DNA of 16,899 nucleotides from Candidatus Babelota bacterium (GCA_017999075.1 JAGOBX010000018.1:1-16899); one strand, 5' to 3'. Positions 1-8,298 are shown, numbered from the stretch's first letter. Numbers and translations: made by a program. Notes: generated by a model not told the origin, from the letters alone.

Positions 1-1295
1 AATGGATTGAGGCGATACCATACACTCGGAATGTTAATAAATTAAAGAGGGTGCTAAAATCTCCTTTAATGTATGGGGCAAATGAAACGGCAGAATTAGA
101 AGATATAACATTGCCGCGATATATTAGAATTACTGACTTTAATAATAATGGTATTTTACAAGATGATACTTTTAAATCATTACCGCTTGAAAAAGCAGAT
201 GGCTATTATTTAAAAGATGGCGATATACTATTTGCAAGAAGCGGAGCAACTGTTGGTAAAACTTTTCAATTTAAAAATTATAATGGAAGGGCTTGTTTCG
301 CCGGATATTTAATTAAAGCTTCTGTTAATTCTTATAAAATATTATCGGATTATCTATATTACTATACTCAATCACCTGCGTATGATAACTGGAAAAACAT
401 AATATTTACTCAAGCAACAATTCAAAATATAAGCGCTACAAAATATGATTATTTAGAAATTTCTTATCCTTCAATAGACGAACAAAAAATAATCGTTAAA
501 TTTCTTGATAAAACCTGCGACTCAATTGATAAGGCGGTTGAACTCAAACAAAAACAAATTGAAAAATTGGATGATTTACGAAAATCTATAATTCATAATG
601 CTGTTACAAAAGGGCTTGATGCTTCCGTTGAAATGAAAGATTCGGGTATTGAATGGCTCGGCAAAATTCCGAAACATTGGGAAGTCGTAAAATTAAAAAG
701 ATTTCTAATATCACCTTTAATGTATGGCGCAAATGAAATTGCAGAATTTGATGATGTTGATTTACCAAGATATCTTAGAATTACTGATTTTGACGAGAAC
801 GGTAATTTAAGAGAAGATACTTTTAAATCACTTCCTATTGATAAAGCAGAAGGATATTATCTTAAAACTGGCGATGTTCTATTTGCCAGAAGTGGCGCAA
901 CCGTCGGTAAAACATTTCAATTTAAAAATTACAATGGAAAAGCATGTTTTGCCGGATATTTAATTAAAGCTTCAGTTAATGAAACTAAATTATTATCTAA
1001 TTATCTTTATTATTTTACAAAATCTCCTTCTTATGATTCATGGAAAAATAATATTTTCACTCAATCTACAATTCAAAATATCAGCGCAACAAAATATGAT
1101 TATTTACCCTTGTCTGTTCCTGAAATTAAGGAGCAAAAACAAATCGTTGAATATTTAGATGACAAACTTGATAAAATTTTAAAAATAAAAGAAAATTTAC
1201 AAAAGCAAATTGAGAAATTGCAGGATTATAGAAAATCAATAATTCACGAATGTGTAACAGGCAAACGCCGGATAACTGAAAAAGATATTTTATGA
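1..1295 (+). CDS. hsdS: Type I restriction-modification specificity subunit HsdS (5'-partial)
   Basis: This is the DNA-recognition subunit of a type I restriction-modification complex; it directs HsdM methylation and HsdR cleavage to one bipartite target. The frame is open to the left edge (first full codon at base 3), so the GTG at 51 is internal and only about 10-25 N-terminal residues should be missing. Counting from base 51, the layout is target-recognition domain 1 (about residues 2-138), a conserved helical spacer (about 139-205, ending in RKSIIHNAVTKG), domain 2 (about 220-355) and a distal helical repeat (about 356-405, RKSIIHECVTG). Both halves begin with the same pattern (W-x3-IP...KLKR...SPLMYGANE). 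Oddly, the two recognition domains are about 78% identical (106 of 135 positions by hand alignment), whereas in most HsdS they differ. hsdM should lie just upstream; hsdR follows after an inserted small gene. The family call is very secure. Confidence 0.96.
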   Translation, partial: WIEAIPYTRNVNKLKRVLKSPLMYGANETAELEDITLPRYIRITDFNNNGILQDDTFKSLPLEKADGYYLKDGDILFARSGATVGKTFQFKNYNGRACFAGYLIKASVNSYKILSDYLYYYTQSPAYDNWKNIIFTQATIQNISATKYDYLEISYPSIDEQKIIVKFLDKTCDSIDKAVELKQKQIEKLDDLRKSIIHNAVTKGLDASVEMKDSGIEWLGKIPKHWEVVKLKRFLISPLMYGANEIAEFDDVDLPRYLRITDFDENGNLREDTFKSLPIDKAEGYYLKTGDVLFARSGATVGKTFQFKNYNGKACFAGYLIKASVNETKLLSNYLYYFTKSPSYDSWKNNIFTQSTIQNISATKYDYLPLSVPEIKEQKQIVEYLDDKLDKILKIKENLQKQIEKLQDYRKSIIHECVTGKRRITEKDIL

Positions 1296-1300
1296 AATTA

Positions 1301-1367
1301 ACTTCGCGACCTTCCTGTAGAAGATTTTGAACAGGAAGAGCGCAAAGAACCGCGAAGAAATAAGAGG
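1301..1367 (+). repeat. Hairpin-forming intergenic repeat, copy A (67 bp)
   Basis: The repeat starts 5 bp after the hsdS stop. CTTCCTGT (1311-1318) and ACAGGAAG (1331-1338) form a stem, and the right arm goes on with a CGCAAAGAACCGCGAAG tract. It ends in GAAGAAATAAGAGG, whose AAGAGG serves the GxxExxY start at 1375. It aligns along its whole length with copy B at 1752-1827, except for 9 bp missing from its left arm, so its outer stem pairs less well. Confidence 0.85.
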
Positions 1368-1374
1368 TAATCAA

Positions 1375-1752
1375 ATGGAATTCGATACATTATCAAATGA
1401 AATAATCGGTTGCGCTATTGAAGTCCATAAAACTTTAGGACCCGGATTATTAGAAAAAACATATTTGAAATGCCTTGAATACGAACTAAAAAAGATTGGC
1501 CATAAAGTAGAAACAGAAAAAGAATTGCCCGTAAAATACAAAGATATTGTAATTGATTTCGGTTACAGAATGGATATTGTTGTTAATAATGAAATAATTG
1601 TCGAACTTAAAAGCGTAAAAGAAATGAGTCAAATTTATGAAGCGCAAATATTAACCTATATGAAATTATCAGAAATAAAAGTTGGATTACTTATCAATTT
1701 TAATGTTTTAAAATTAAAAGACGGATTGAGACGATTTGTATTAAAATTCTAA
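1375..1752 (+). CDS. GxxExxY family protein (PD-(D/E)XK nuclease-like)
   Basis: This 125-aa protein carries the family's name motif, GLLEKTY, at residues 24-30. It is followed by a PD-(D/E)XK-type core: D67 in YRMDIVV, E77-x-K79 in VELKS, and Q91/Y95 in QILTY. The fold is that of restriction-endonuclease-like proteins, but no activity is established for the family as far as I know. I chose ATG 1375 because AAGAGG lies 8 bp upstream and the conserved sequence starts there; a TTG at 1327 in the same frame would translate the upstream repeat. The gene sits between hsdS and hsdR, which are normally adjacent, and is bounded by two copies of a hairpin repeat, so it looks inserted. Its link to restriction may be positional only. 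Family call is strong; function is unknown. Confidence 0.9.
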   Translation: MEFDTLSNEIIGCAIEVHKTLGPGLLEKTYLKCLEYELKKIGHKVETEKELPVKYKDIVIDFGYRMDIVVNNEIIVELKSVKEMSQIYEAQILTYMKLSEIKVGLLINFNVLKLKDGLRRFVLKF

Positions 1753-1827
1753 CTTCGCGCCCTTCGCGACCTTCCTGTAAATTTTTTTTAAACAGGAAGA
1801 ACGCGAAGAACCACGAAGAAATAAGAG
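1752..1827 (+). repeat. Hairpin-forming intergenic repeat, copy B (76 bp)
   Basis: The repeat begins at the last base of the GxxExxY stop codon. Its left arm (1753-1778) and right arm (1793-1819) pair over about 26 bp with few mismatches, around an A/T-rich loop. It ends in the same GAAGAAATAAGAGG as copy A, and that AAGAGG is the ribosome binding site of hsdR (ATG 1838). CTTCGCG-type units recur inside the arm: copy B has one extra CCCTTCGCG compared with copy A. Confidence 0.85.
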
Positions 1828-1837
1828 GATATTTTTT

Positions 1838-4753
1838 ATGTTTGAAGGACCTGAAAAAAAATTTCAGAATCATATCGCGAAATTTTTATTACGGGAACAT
1901 CACTATTCATTATTAGACCAAACAGATATAACCGATACCGATTATTACATTGCTGAAGAGCATTTAATTACATTTATTAAAACAACACAAAAACAAACCT
2001 ACCAAAAACTCGAAGAACAATACAGCGCAGACGCAAGAAACGAAATTTTACGGTCATTAAAGAAAGAATTACAATTCACTCCGCTGTGGCTGATTATCAG
2101 GCAGGGACTTACAGTCCGCGACCTTGAATTTAAATTATTTTATCCGAAACCTCGTTCAAAAGAAAGCATTGCAAATGAATATTATAAAGAAAACCGAATT
2201 GCTTTTAAAGATGAATTGCAAATAAAAGATTCAAAACGCCCTGATTTTGTTTTGTATCTGAACGGTCTGCCGATTATTACTATTGAATTAAAACACGAAA
2301 AAAATCAAACACTTCACGATGCAGTTCATCAATATGCCTGCCGCAATCATACTGACAAAATATTTCAATTGCCGTTTATTCATATAGCCGCTGATAATTC
2401 TGATGTAATGATTGCAACTGACCCTTCGGTAGAAAATAATTTTCGCTGGTATAACAGCGGTTTGACGAATGAACGAATTACAGACGACGAATACCCGATT
2501 GAATACTTATACAGAAATGTTTTATCCCAGGAATCAATTTTTGAGATGCTGTCATTTTATCTTATTTATGTTCCGGTAAAAGATAATGAGAAATCTTTTA
2601 CAATTTTCCCGCGGTATCACCAATCGCGTATGGTAAATAAAGTTGAGAATGATATATTAGAGCATTATACAAAAACCAATAATCTTGGCAAAAAATATTT
2701 AATAAATCATTCTGCCGGTTCAGGTAAAACTTTATCAATCTGCTGGCTTGCTGATAAATTGCATAGTTTATATAATCAGACAACAAATGAAAAAGCCGTT
2801 AATATGATATTTATATTGACGGACAGAAAATCATTGGATAAAAATATTCGCGATGATATGGATAAATTTACGCATTTAAAGGATATTGCAGCTTACGCGA
2901 AAAAGTCTTCTGATTTAAAAAAATATATTTGCGAAACAAAAGAACAGATAATTGTTTCTACAATCCAGAAATTTGATTACATACTTGAGGAAATCAAGAA
3001 TAATCAGGAATTAAAATCAGTGCGCGTTGCTTTTTTATTAGACGAAGCGCATAGGTCGCAGGAAGGCAAAATGGGAACTGCTATCCGCGCGCCGTTTAGA
3101 GATAAAGATGTTGCTGACGATACTGATGAAACTGAAAGCGATGACGAAGAAAATATTGCGCGGATTATTAAAGCGTATGACCATAATCAAATGTTTGTGG
3201 CATTTACCGCAACGCCTTCGCCCGCGACACTGCAATTATTCGGCGAACCATTCGACATATATTCGGAATCAGAAGCTATTACCGAAGGATATATACTTGA
3301 TGTCGCGGAAAATATTATTTCATATCAAACGCTCTATAATCTTCATTGTTCATTTATTCCCAATCAAGATGATGAAAAATTATATCCGAAAGGAGTAGTC
3401 GCAAAAGCATTAAAAAATGTTGCGTATCAGGATTCAGAACTTATTCAATATAAATCGGAAGTTATGCTCAGAATTTTTGAAGAAAAAATTAAACCTTTAA
3501 TAAACGGCAAAGCAAAGGCAATGATTGTAACTTCTTCGCGGATTGCAGGATTGACATATTTTAACATTATAAAAAAGAAATTGGAAGAACGGCATTACTG
3601 CGATTATAAGGCATTATACGCATTTTCGGATTTTACGCTTCCTGATACAAATGAACTCATTACCGAATATGCGGTTAATGAACTTAATCCCGGCGAAGAT
3701 ATTGAAGAACGCTTTGAAAAAGATGAATACAGGATAATGATAGTTGCTAACAAATTTCAGACAGGATTCGACCAACCTTTGCTTGCAGGTATGTTTCTTG
3801 ATAAACCGGTAATGGATAGAAACGCAGTGCAGACCGTTTCAAGATTAAACCGCTGTCATAATGATAAAAAGTCAGTTGTGGTTGTTGATTTTACTAATAA
3901 CGCTAAAGCAATAATGAAAGCATTTAAGAAATACAGAAAAGGAAAGCCGTTTGAAGAAACTGAACCTGACAAAGAAAAGTGCGTTCAACTATATAATGAA
4001 ATTATGGCTTATGAATTATTTACTAATTCAGACGCTGAAAAAATAGTGGAATTATTAGCTGAAAATGAAGACGCGCAAATACAATATTTTGTTAATGCTT
4101 TAAGAAACAGGTTTAATAATAAAATTCACGATTCGGATAATCGCAAAGAATTCGTATATTTATTGGAGCGGTTTGTAAAATCATATTATTTTCTTGCCTG
4201 TTTTTTTCAGTATTCAAATGAAATAAATAAATTCGCTGTATTCTCAGAATATGTTGGAAGCCAGCTTATTAAGATTGGAACAGTATCGGATTTGATGAAA
4301 CGAATGCGGAATACGCAGGTAGTTAAAGCATACGTTAAATACACAGGCGAAGTAAGAATGCCGGATGGACAGATAAAAACCAAAGGCGGCGGGCAAAATC
4401 AAGGCGGAAAAATTCCGATAAAAAAAATATCTGTTCAGGATATGATAAATGAGATTAAAGAGAAGTTTAAAATAACCGATGAGGAAGCGTTATATATCAA
4501 AAAAATCACTGATGAAAAAATTCAGGACACCAGAATTTTAAACACAATCGAATTGCATAAAGACGATACTTTATATCTGGAAAATACATATTCTAAACAG
4601 ATAAATAAAGATATTCAGGACGCATTTGAGGATAACGGAAAAGTTGAAACATTGGTTGATCCGAAATATATTGAGCCCGGCGCAATTATTGATATTATGG
4701 CATATCTGATAATTCAGTTTGGTTTGCAAAGAAGTCGGTTGGTTTTAAAGTAA
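1838..4753 (+). CDS. hsdR: Type I restriction enzyme R subunit HsdR (restriction/translocase)
   Basis: HsdR is the motor and nuclease subunit: it translocates DNA using ATP and cuts unmodified DNA far from the HsdS site. At 971 aa it is full length for the family. The N-terminal PD-(D/E)XK nuclease shows D136 (RPDFV) and E150-x-K152 (IELKH). The SF2 helicase core follows: Walker A SAGSGKT (292-298, K297), DEAH box (402-405), motif III FTATPS, the ANKFQTGFDQP segment, and motif VI QTVSRLNR (665-672). A C-terminal helical region completes it. ATG 1838 is preceded by AAGAGG about 9 bp upstream, which belongs to repeat copy B. No frameshift or missing catalytic residue is visible, so the restriction arm looks intact. 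radC follows 35 bp downstream. Confidence 0.97.
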   Translation: MFEGPEKKFQNHIAKFLLREHHYSLLDQTDITDTDYYIAEEHLITFIKTTQKQTYQKLEEQYSADARNEILRSLKKELQFTPLWLIIRQGLTVRDLEFKLFYPKPRSKESIANEYYKENRIAFKDELQIKDSKRPDFVLYLNGLPIITIELKHEKNQTLHDAVHQYACRNHTDKIFQLPFIHIAADNSDVMIATDPSVENNFRWYNSGLTNERITDDEYPIEYLYRNVLSQESIFEMLSFYLIYVPVKDNEKSFTIFPRYHQSRMVNKVENDILEHYTKTNNLGKKYLINHSAGSGKTLSICWLADKLHSLYNQTTNEKAVNMIFILTDRKSLDKNIRDDMDKFTHLKDIAAYAKKSSDLKKYICETKEQIIVSTIQKFDYILEEIKNNQELKSVRVAFLLDEAHRSQEGKMGTAIRAPFRDKDVADDTDETESDDEENIARIIKAYDHNQMFVAFTATPSPATLQLFGEPFDIYSESEAITEGYILDVAENIISYQTLYNLHCSFIPNQDDEKLYPKGVVAKALKNVAYQDSELIQYKSEVMLRIFEEKIKPLINGKAKAMIVTSSRIAGLTYFNIIKKKLEERHYCDYKALYAFSDFTLPDTNELITEYAVNELNPGEDIEERFEKDEYRIMIVANKFQTGFDQPLLAGMFLDKPVMDRNAVQTVSRLNRCHNDKKSVVVVDFTNNAKAIMKAFKKYRKGKPFEETEPDKEKCVQLYNEIMAYELFTNSDAEKIVELLAENEDAQIQYFVNALRNRFNNKIHDSDNRKEFVYLLERFVKSYYFLACFFQYSNEINKFAVFSEYVGSQLIKIGTVSDLMKRMRNTQVVKAYVKYTGEVRMPDGQIKTKGGGQNQGGKIPIKKISVQDMINEIKEKFKITDEEALYIKKITDEKIQDTRILNTIELHKDDTLYLENTYSKQINKDIQDAFEDNGKVETLVDPKYIEPGAIIDIMAYLIIQFGLQRSRLVLK

Positions 4754-4788
4754 GTTTTTTTTCGCAAATACGGATTTGGAGATAATCA

Positions 4789-5436
4789 ATGAAACAAAAT
4801 TTTAAAGGGCCGCGTGAAAAATTATTGGAAAAAGGCGCAAAATCATTGTCTGATACTGAATTATTGGCGGTATTATTAGGCAGCAGCACTCAAAAAGCAG
4901 ATGTATTTACAATTTCAAAAAATATACTTAAAACATTAGACGCTCAAAAATCCGGCGAAATCCGATTAGAAACATTACAAAAAATCGAAGGCGTCGGACT
5001 TGCAAAAGCCTGCGTGATAATAGCGGCGCTGGAATTTTCGCGGCGCAGGATTAAACCAGAAGGAATAAAAATAACAGCGCCGACAGATATATTGCCGTTA
5101 CTACAGCATTATGCAGATAGAAAACAGGAACATTTTATTTGTATATCTGTTAACGGCGCAAATGAAGTTATTAAATTAAGGGTAGTGTCAGTAGGTTTAG
5201 TTAACAAAACACAAGCGCATCCGCGCGAAGTATTTGCCGACCCGATAACAGACAGAGCATCTGCAATAATAATAGCGCATAATCATACATCAGGCAGTTG
5301 CTCGCCATCTGCCGAAGATATTGAAATTACAAAACAACTTACAGCAGCCGGTAATACCCTCGGAATAAAATTACTGGATCACATAATCTTTAATAAAAAC
5401 GGGTATTATAGTTTTTTGGAAGAAAATGAACTTTGA
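4789..5436 (+). CDS. radC: RadC family protein (JAB/MPN domain)
   Basis: This 215-aa protein has the standard RadC layout. The N-terminal segment PREKLLEKGAKSLSDTELLAVLLG and a helix-hairpin-helix (LQKIEGVGLAKA) are followed by a C-terminal JAB/MPN metalloprotease-like domain. The JAMM metal ligands are present: E147 (HPREVF), H164-x-H166 and D177 in the pattern HxH-x7-S-x2-D, then LLDHIIF. GGAG lies 7 bp before ATG 4789. RadC was once linked to recombinational repair, but that role is now doubted; its copies are common on mobile and defence-rich DNA, as here. It lies 35 bp after hsdR, close enough to be co-transcribed. Whether it is a peptidase is unknown. Confidence 0.93.
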   Translation: MKQNFKGPREKLLEKGAKSLSDTELLAVLLGSSTQKADVFTISKNILKTLDAQKSGEIRLETLQKIEGVGLAKACVIIAALEFSRRRIKPEGIKITAPTDILPLLQHYADRKQEHFICISVNGANEVIKLRVVSVGLVNKTQAHPREVFADPITDRASAIIIAHNHTSGSCSPSAEDIEITKQLTAAGNTLGIKLLDHIIFNKNGYYSFLEENEL

Positions 5437-5524
5437 TATTGTTAAAATTTATATATATTGCTGATAATATTAAAAATAGTACAGAAATCACTATTATGAA
5501 AACAAGGCGATTTGATTAATTTTC

Positions 5525-5552
5525 TTGACAAAAATGATAATATTAATATTTT
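5525..5552 (+). promoter_or_regulatory. Candidate sigma70-type promoter for the orphan nuclease-like gene
   Basis: A perfect -35 TTGACA (5525-5530) is followed 16 bp later by TATTTT (5547-5552, 4 of 6). The predicted start of transcription, near 5560, gives a leader of about 35 nt to the GTG at 5594. A 12-bp motif, TGATAATATTAA, occurs at 5462-5473 and again inside the spacer at 5535-5546. It might be an operator, but in such A/T-rich sequence it could be chance. Confidence 0.45.
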
Positions 5553-5593
5553 ATCACAAAACAATCACAATTAATTTTGTAGGTTAAATTACT

Positions 5594-7204
5594 GTGAAAA
5601 AAAACTATCAAAATAAATCTAAAAATTCGTTTGTAAATACTGATAAAATAAAAACTATTAAAAGTTGGTATTCTGTTACAAATGGTAGAGAACGGGGCGA
5701 TCTTCAACGAGTTAGATTATTATTAAGCGATTATGATGTTGTTTCAGTATTGGAAAAAATAAACTATTATTCCATTAGTCTTTTTCATCGTAATATCTAT
5801 TATGATGAAAATGGCTTTTCCACAGAATGTCTTGTAAATTTAGCGCGATTAGCCTTATGCAAATGCCAATTAAAAAATGGTGACCTGCCTTCAGATGAGG
5901 ATATTGTTTTATTATGCTTATTTTTAAACGATGTTAATGGTATACAAAATAATAATCCCACTAAAGAAGAATTTATTAGCTATTTTATTCGCAAAACTCA
6001 ATTTTCAAAGTTTTATGATTCTCTTACTCCTGAAATTGCCAGAACAATATTAATTTTTGATAACTTTTACAATACGCTTAAAGATAACAAAAACATAAAA
6101 ATTGATATTCCAAAAGAATTTGAATCAACAACAGGGCTAACAATTATTGATTTTATAAAATGCGGGTTCGTTTTTCTTACACATATATCCAGAGGAGGAA
6201 TCAAGAATATCAATAATATTAAAGGAGATACTATAAATAAAAATATTGCAAAAATCAAAATTTTTTTTAATAATAATTCCTGTAGCATAGATGAATTCAG
6301 GCGAATGACAAATGATATTGACAATATTTTTGCATTTAATTATTTACGCAAATTTCCTTTAATAAAACTTGACAATGAAAATTATATTTGTCCAATTATT
6401 AATCTACTTTGGTTAAAATTAACCGACGGTATATATTATATTTTATTGGATCAATGTAAAGATAACTTCACAACATCATTTGGATATTTATATGAGCAAT
6501 ATGTCGGTAAAATTTTAAAATACTACAATAAATATTTTAAAGTAATACCGGAAAAAACTTATAGAATACATAATAAGCAGCAATGTAAATTTATTGACTG
6601 GTCAATTATTGATGGAGATACCGCCATTTTATTTGAATGCAAGACAAAACGATTAAATTTTGTAAATACTATTCAATCTGGTGATATCAATTCTTTCAAT
6701 ATGGATATGCAACGGGGTATTATTAGAGCAATTAAATCATTATATGATAGAATTCAGGATGTAAAAAATTATCCAGAACAATTTTCAGAATTTAGAAATA
6801 TCAAAAATTTTATTCCGGTAATATTATTATTCGAATCTTTACCTCTAATCGAACATAATTATTTTTATCAATTAATTGATGAATTATTGAAAAAAGAAAA
6901 TATTTATCATTTTTATTACTGTATTATGGATATAAACGAACTGGAAAAATTATTACCTTATATATATGAACATAACAATAAATTTCATTCATTGAGTCAA
7001 TTTTTTTTACAAAAAATGAATGATAAAAACTTTAAAAATGAATCAATAAATAATTTATTAGTTTCTTATACTTCTGAAAAAATATATAATCCTGTAATTC
7101 GAGATAAATTTGAACAGATTAAAAATGAAATTTCGATATTTGCTTTTGGTGAATCTGTTAGCGATAGTTCCAATACATCCTGTAGTGGATTAGCTCCGGC
7201 ATGA
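5594..7204 (+). CDS. Orphan protein with PD-(D/E)XK-like nuclease signature, candidate defence gene
   Basis: I do not recognise this 536-aa protein as a named family. Its second half carries a plausible PD-(D/E)XK site: E301 in YLYEQYVGKIL (typical upstream helix), D335 in KFIDWSIIDGD, and E348-x-K350 in ILFECKTKR. The N-terminal half, about 290 residues, is rich in Ile, Asn and Lys and shows no motif I can name; it may bind DNA or sense a trigger. No signal peptide or membrane segment is evident. The GTG start has a weak AGG upstream. A spot count gives 12 G+C in 60 bases at 6241-6300, against 24 of 60 in rhuM at 7381-7440, so it probably arrived separately. The last 15 residues (SSNTSCSGLAPA end) are less A/T-rich than the rest. 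The setting between restriction and RhuM genes suggests antiphage defence; this is inference. Confidence 0.75.
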   Translation: MKKNYQNKSKNSFVNTDKIKTIKSWYSVTNGRERGDLQRVRLLLSDYDVVSVLEKINYYSISLFHRNIYYDENGFSTECLVNLARLALCKCQLKNGDLPSDEDIVLLCLFLNDVNGIQNNNPTKEEFISYFIRKTQFSKFYDSLTPEIARTILIFDNFYNTLKDNKNIKIDIPKEFESTTGLTIIDFIKCGFVFLTHISRGGIKNINNIKGDTINKNIAKIKIFFNNNSCSIDEFRRMTNDIDNIFAFNYLRKFPLIKLDNENYICPIINLLWLKLTDGIYYILLDQCKDNFTTSFGYLYEQYVGKILKYYNKYFKVIPEKTYRIHNKQQCKFIDWSIIDGDTAILFECKTKRLNFVNTIQSGDINSFNMDMQRGIIRAIKSLYDRIQDVKNYPEQFSEFRNIKNFIPVILLFESLPLIEHNYFYQLIDELLKKENIYHFYYCIMDINELEKLLPYIYEHNNKFHSLSQFFLQKMNDKNFKNESINNLLVSYTSEKIYNPVIRDKFEQIKNEISIFAFGESVSDSSNTSCSGLAPA

Positions 7205-7290
7205 GCAAACTGTTTGTAGAGGAATATATTAATATTATATTGCGCTTCAGAGTGAGCGCTCAGTAAACTCATATAAATAAGGAAATTCAG

Positions 7291-8298
7291 ATGCAAACAT
7301 CAAACGGTGAAATTATAATATATCAGAATCAGGACGGCGATATAAGAATTGATGTCCGGCTGGAAGAAGAAACTGTCTGGCTGACGCAGGCAGATATGGC
7401 GTTATTGTTTAATAAAGGCAGGACAACTATTACTGAACATATAAAAAATATATTTCAGGAAGGTGAACTTAACGAAAATTCAGTATGTCGGAAATTCCGA
7501 CATACTGCCGAAGACGGGAAATCATACGATACAAATTTCTATAACCTTGATGTAATTATTTCGGTTGGATATCGCGTAAAATCTCAACAGGGCACACAGT
7601 TTCGCATTTGGGCAACTCAACGATTGAGAGAATATATTGTTAAAGGGTTTGCGTTGAATGACGATAGATTCAAAAGTGGGAGTTCAATGAATTATTTTAA
7701 TGAACTGCAGGAACGCCTCCGCCTTATTCGTGTTTCTGAAAGGTTTTTCTATCAGAAAATTAAAGATATTTATGCTACAAGTATTGACTATGACCAGAAA
7801 GACGAAAAAACAATCGAATTTTTCAAAATAGTCCAAAATAAACTGCTTTGGGCGATCAGCGAACAAACAGCAGCGGAACTGGTTTATCGCAGGGCTGACG
7901 CTTCTTTACCGCTTGTTGGTATGCAATCTTATGATAAAAAGACATCAGATAAAATCAGAAAAAGCGATGTAATAATTGCAAAAAATTATTTAAATGAAGA
8001 TGAAATAAAACTTTTGGGACTACTTGTTGAACAATATCTTGCATTTGCCGAGACAATGGCGCAGCAGCATAAACCAATGTATATGTCTGACTGGATTCAG
8101 AAATTAGACGAAATTCTAAAACTGAACGGCAGAGAACTATTAACGCACGCCGGCAATATCAGCCACGAAATGGCATTGCAAAAATCCGGCAAGGAATTCG
8201 AGAAATTTCAGGAAATACAAAAATCAATCAGCAGAGAACAAAGTTTAAAAGAAATTGAGGAAGATATCAAACATTTAAAACAAAATAAAAACAAATGA
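7291..8298 (+). CDS. rhuM: Virulence RhuM family protein
   Basis: This 335-aa protein matches the RhuM family along its length. An N-terminal WLTQADMALLF-x-K-x-RTTITEHI segment resembles a helix-turn-helix. The conserved central block follows (NSVCRKFRHTAEDGK, FYNLDVIISVGYRVKS, GTQFRIWATQRLREYIVKGFALND), and the C-terminus is helical and charged. RhuM was named from a Salmonella pathogenicity island, but its biochemical role is unknown; homologues are frequent in restriction and defence loci. The ATG has AAGGAA upstream. Its TGA stop overlaps the next gene's ATG (ATGA, 8295-8298), implying translational coupling. A perfect 27-bp palindrome lies in the conserved block (7481-7507). Between 7205 and 7290 there is a 10-bp palindrome, TGAGCGCTCA (7253-7262), and a possible -10, TATTAT (7233-7238), without a clear -35. 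Confidence 0.92.
   Translation: MQTSNGEIIIYQNQDGDIRIDVRLEEETVWLTQADMALLFNKGRTTITEHIKNIFQEGELNENSVCRKFRHTAEDGKSYDTNFYNLDVIISVGYRVKSQQGTQFRIWATQRLREYIVKGFALNDDRFKSGSSMNYFNELQERLRLIRVSERFFYQKIKDIYATSIDYDQKDEKTIEFFKIVQNKLLWAISEQTAAELVYRRADASLPLVGMQSYDKKTSDKIRKSDVIIAKNYLNEDEIKLLGLLVEQYLAFAETMAQQHKPMYMSDWIQKLDEILKLNGRELLTHAGNISHEMALQKSGKEFEKFQEIQKSISREQSLKEIEEDIKHLKQNKNK
7481..7507 (+). repeat. Perfect 27-bp palindrome inside rhuM
   Basis: CAGTATGTCGGAA and TTCCGACATACTG are exact reverse complements separated by one A. The arms encode S-V-C-R-K-F-R-H-T in the most conserved part of the protein. In RNA this would form a stem of up to 12-13 bp, depending on the loop. Confidence 0.9.

Noticed and set aside
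51-53. GTG as the true start of hsdS
   Set aside because: The frame is open to the window edge, and the upstream codons encode the usual W-x3-IP...KLKR lead-in that is repeated before the second domain.
1327-1374. TTG start extending the GxxExxY protein by 16 residues
   Set aside because: The extension translates the intergenic repeat; ATG 1375 has the proper ribosome binding site and begins the conserved sequence.
3108-3398. 96-codon frame inside hsdR
   Set aside because: It is a shifted-frame shadow of the helicase core, with no motif or ribosome binding site.
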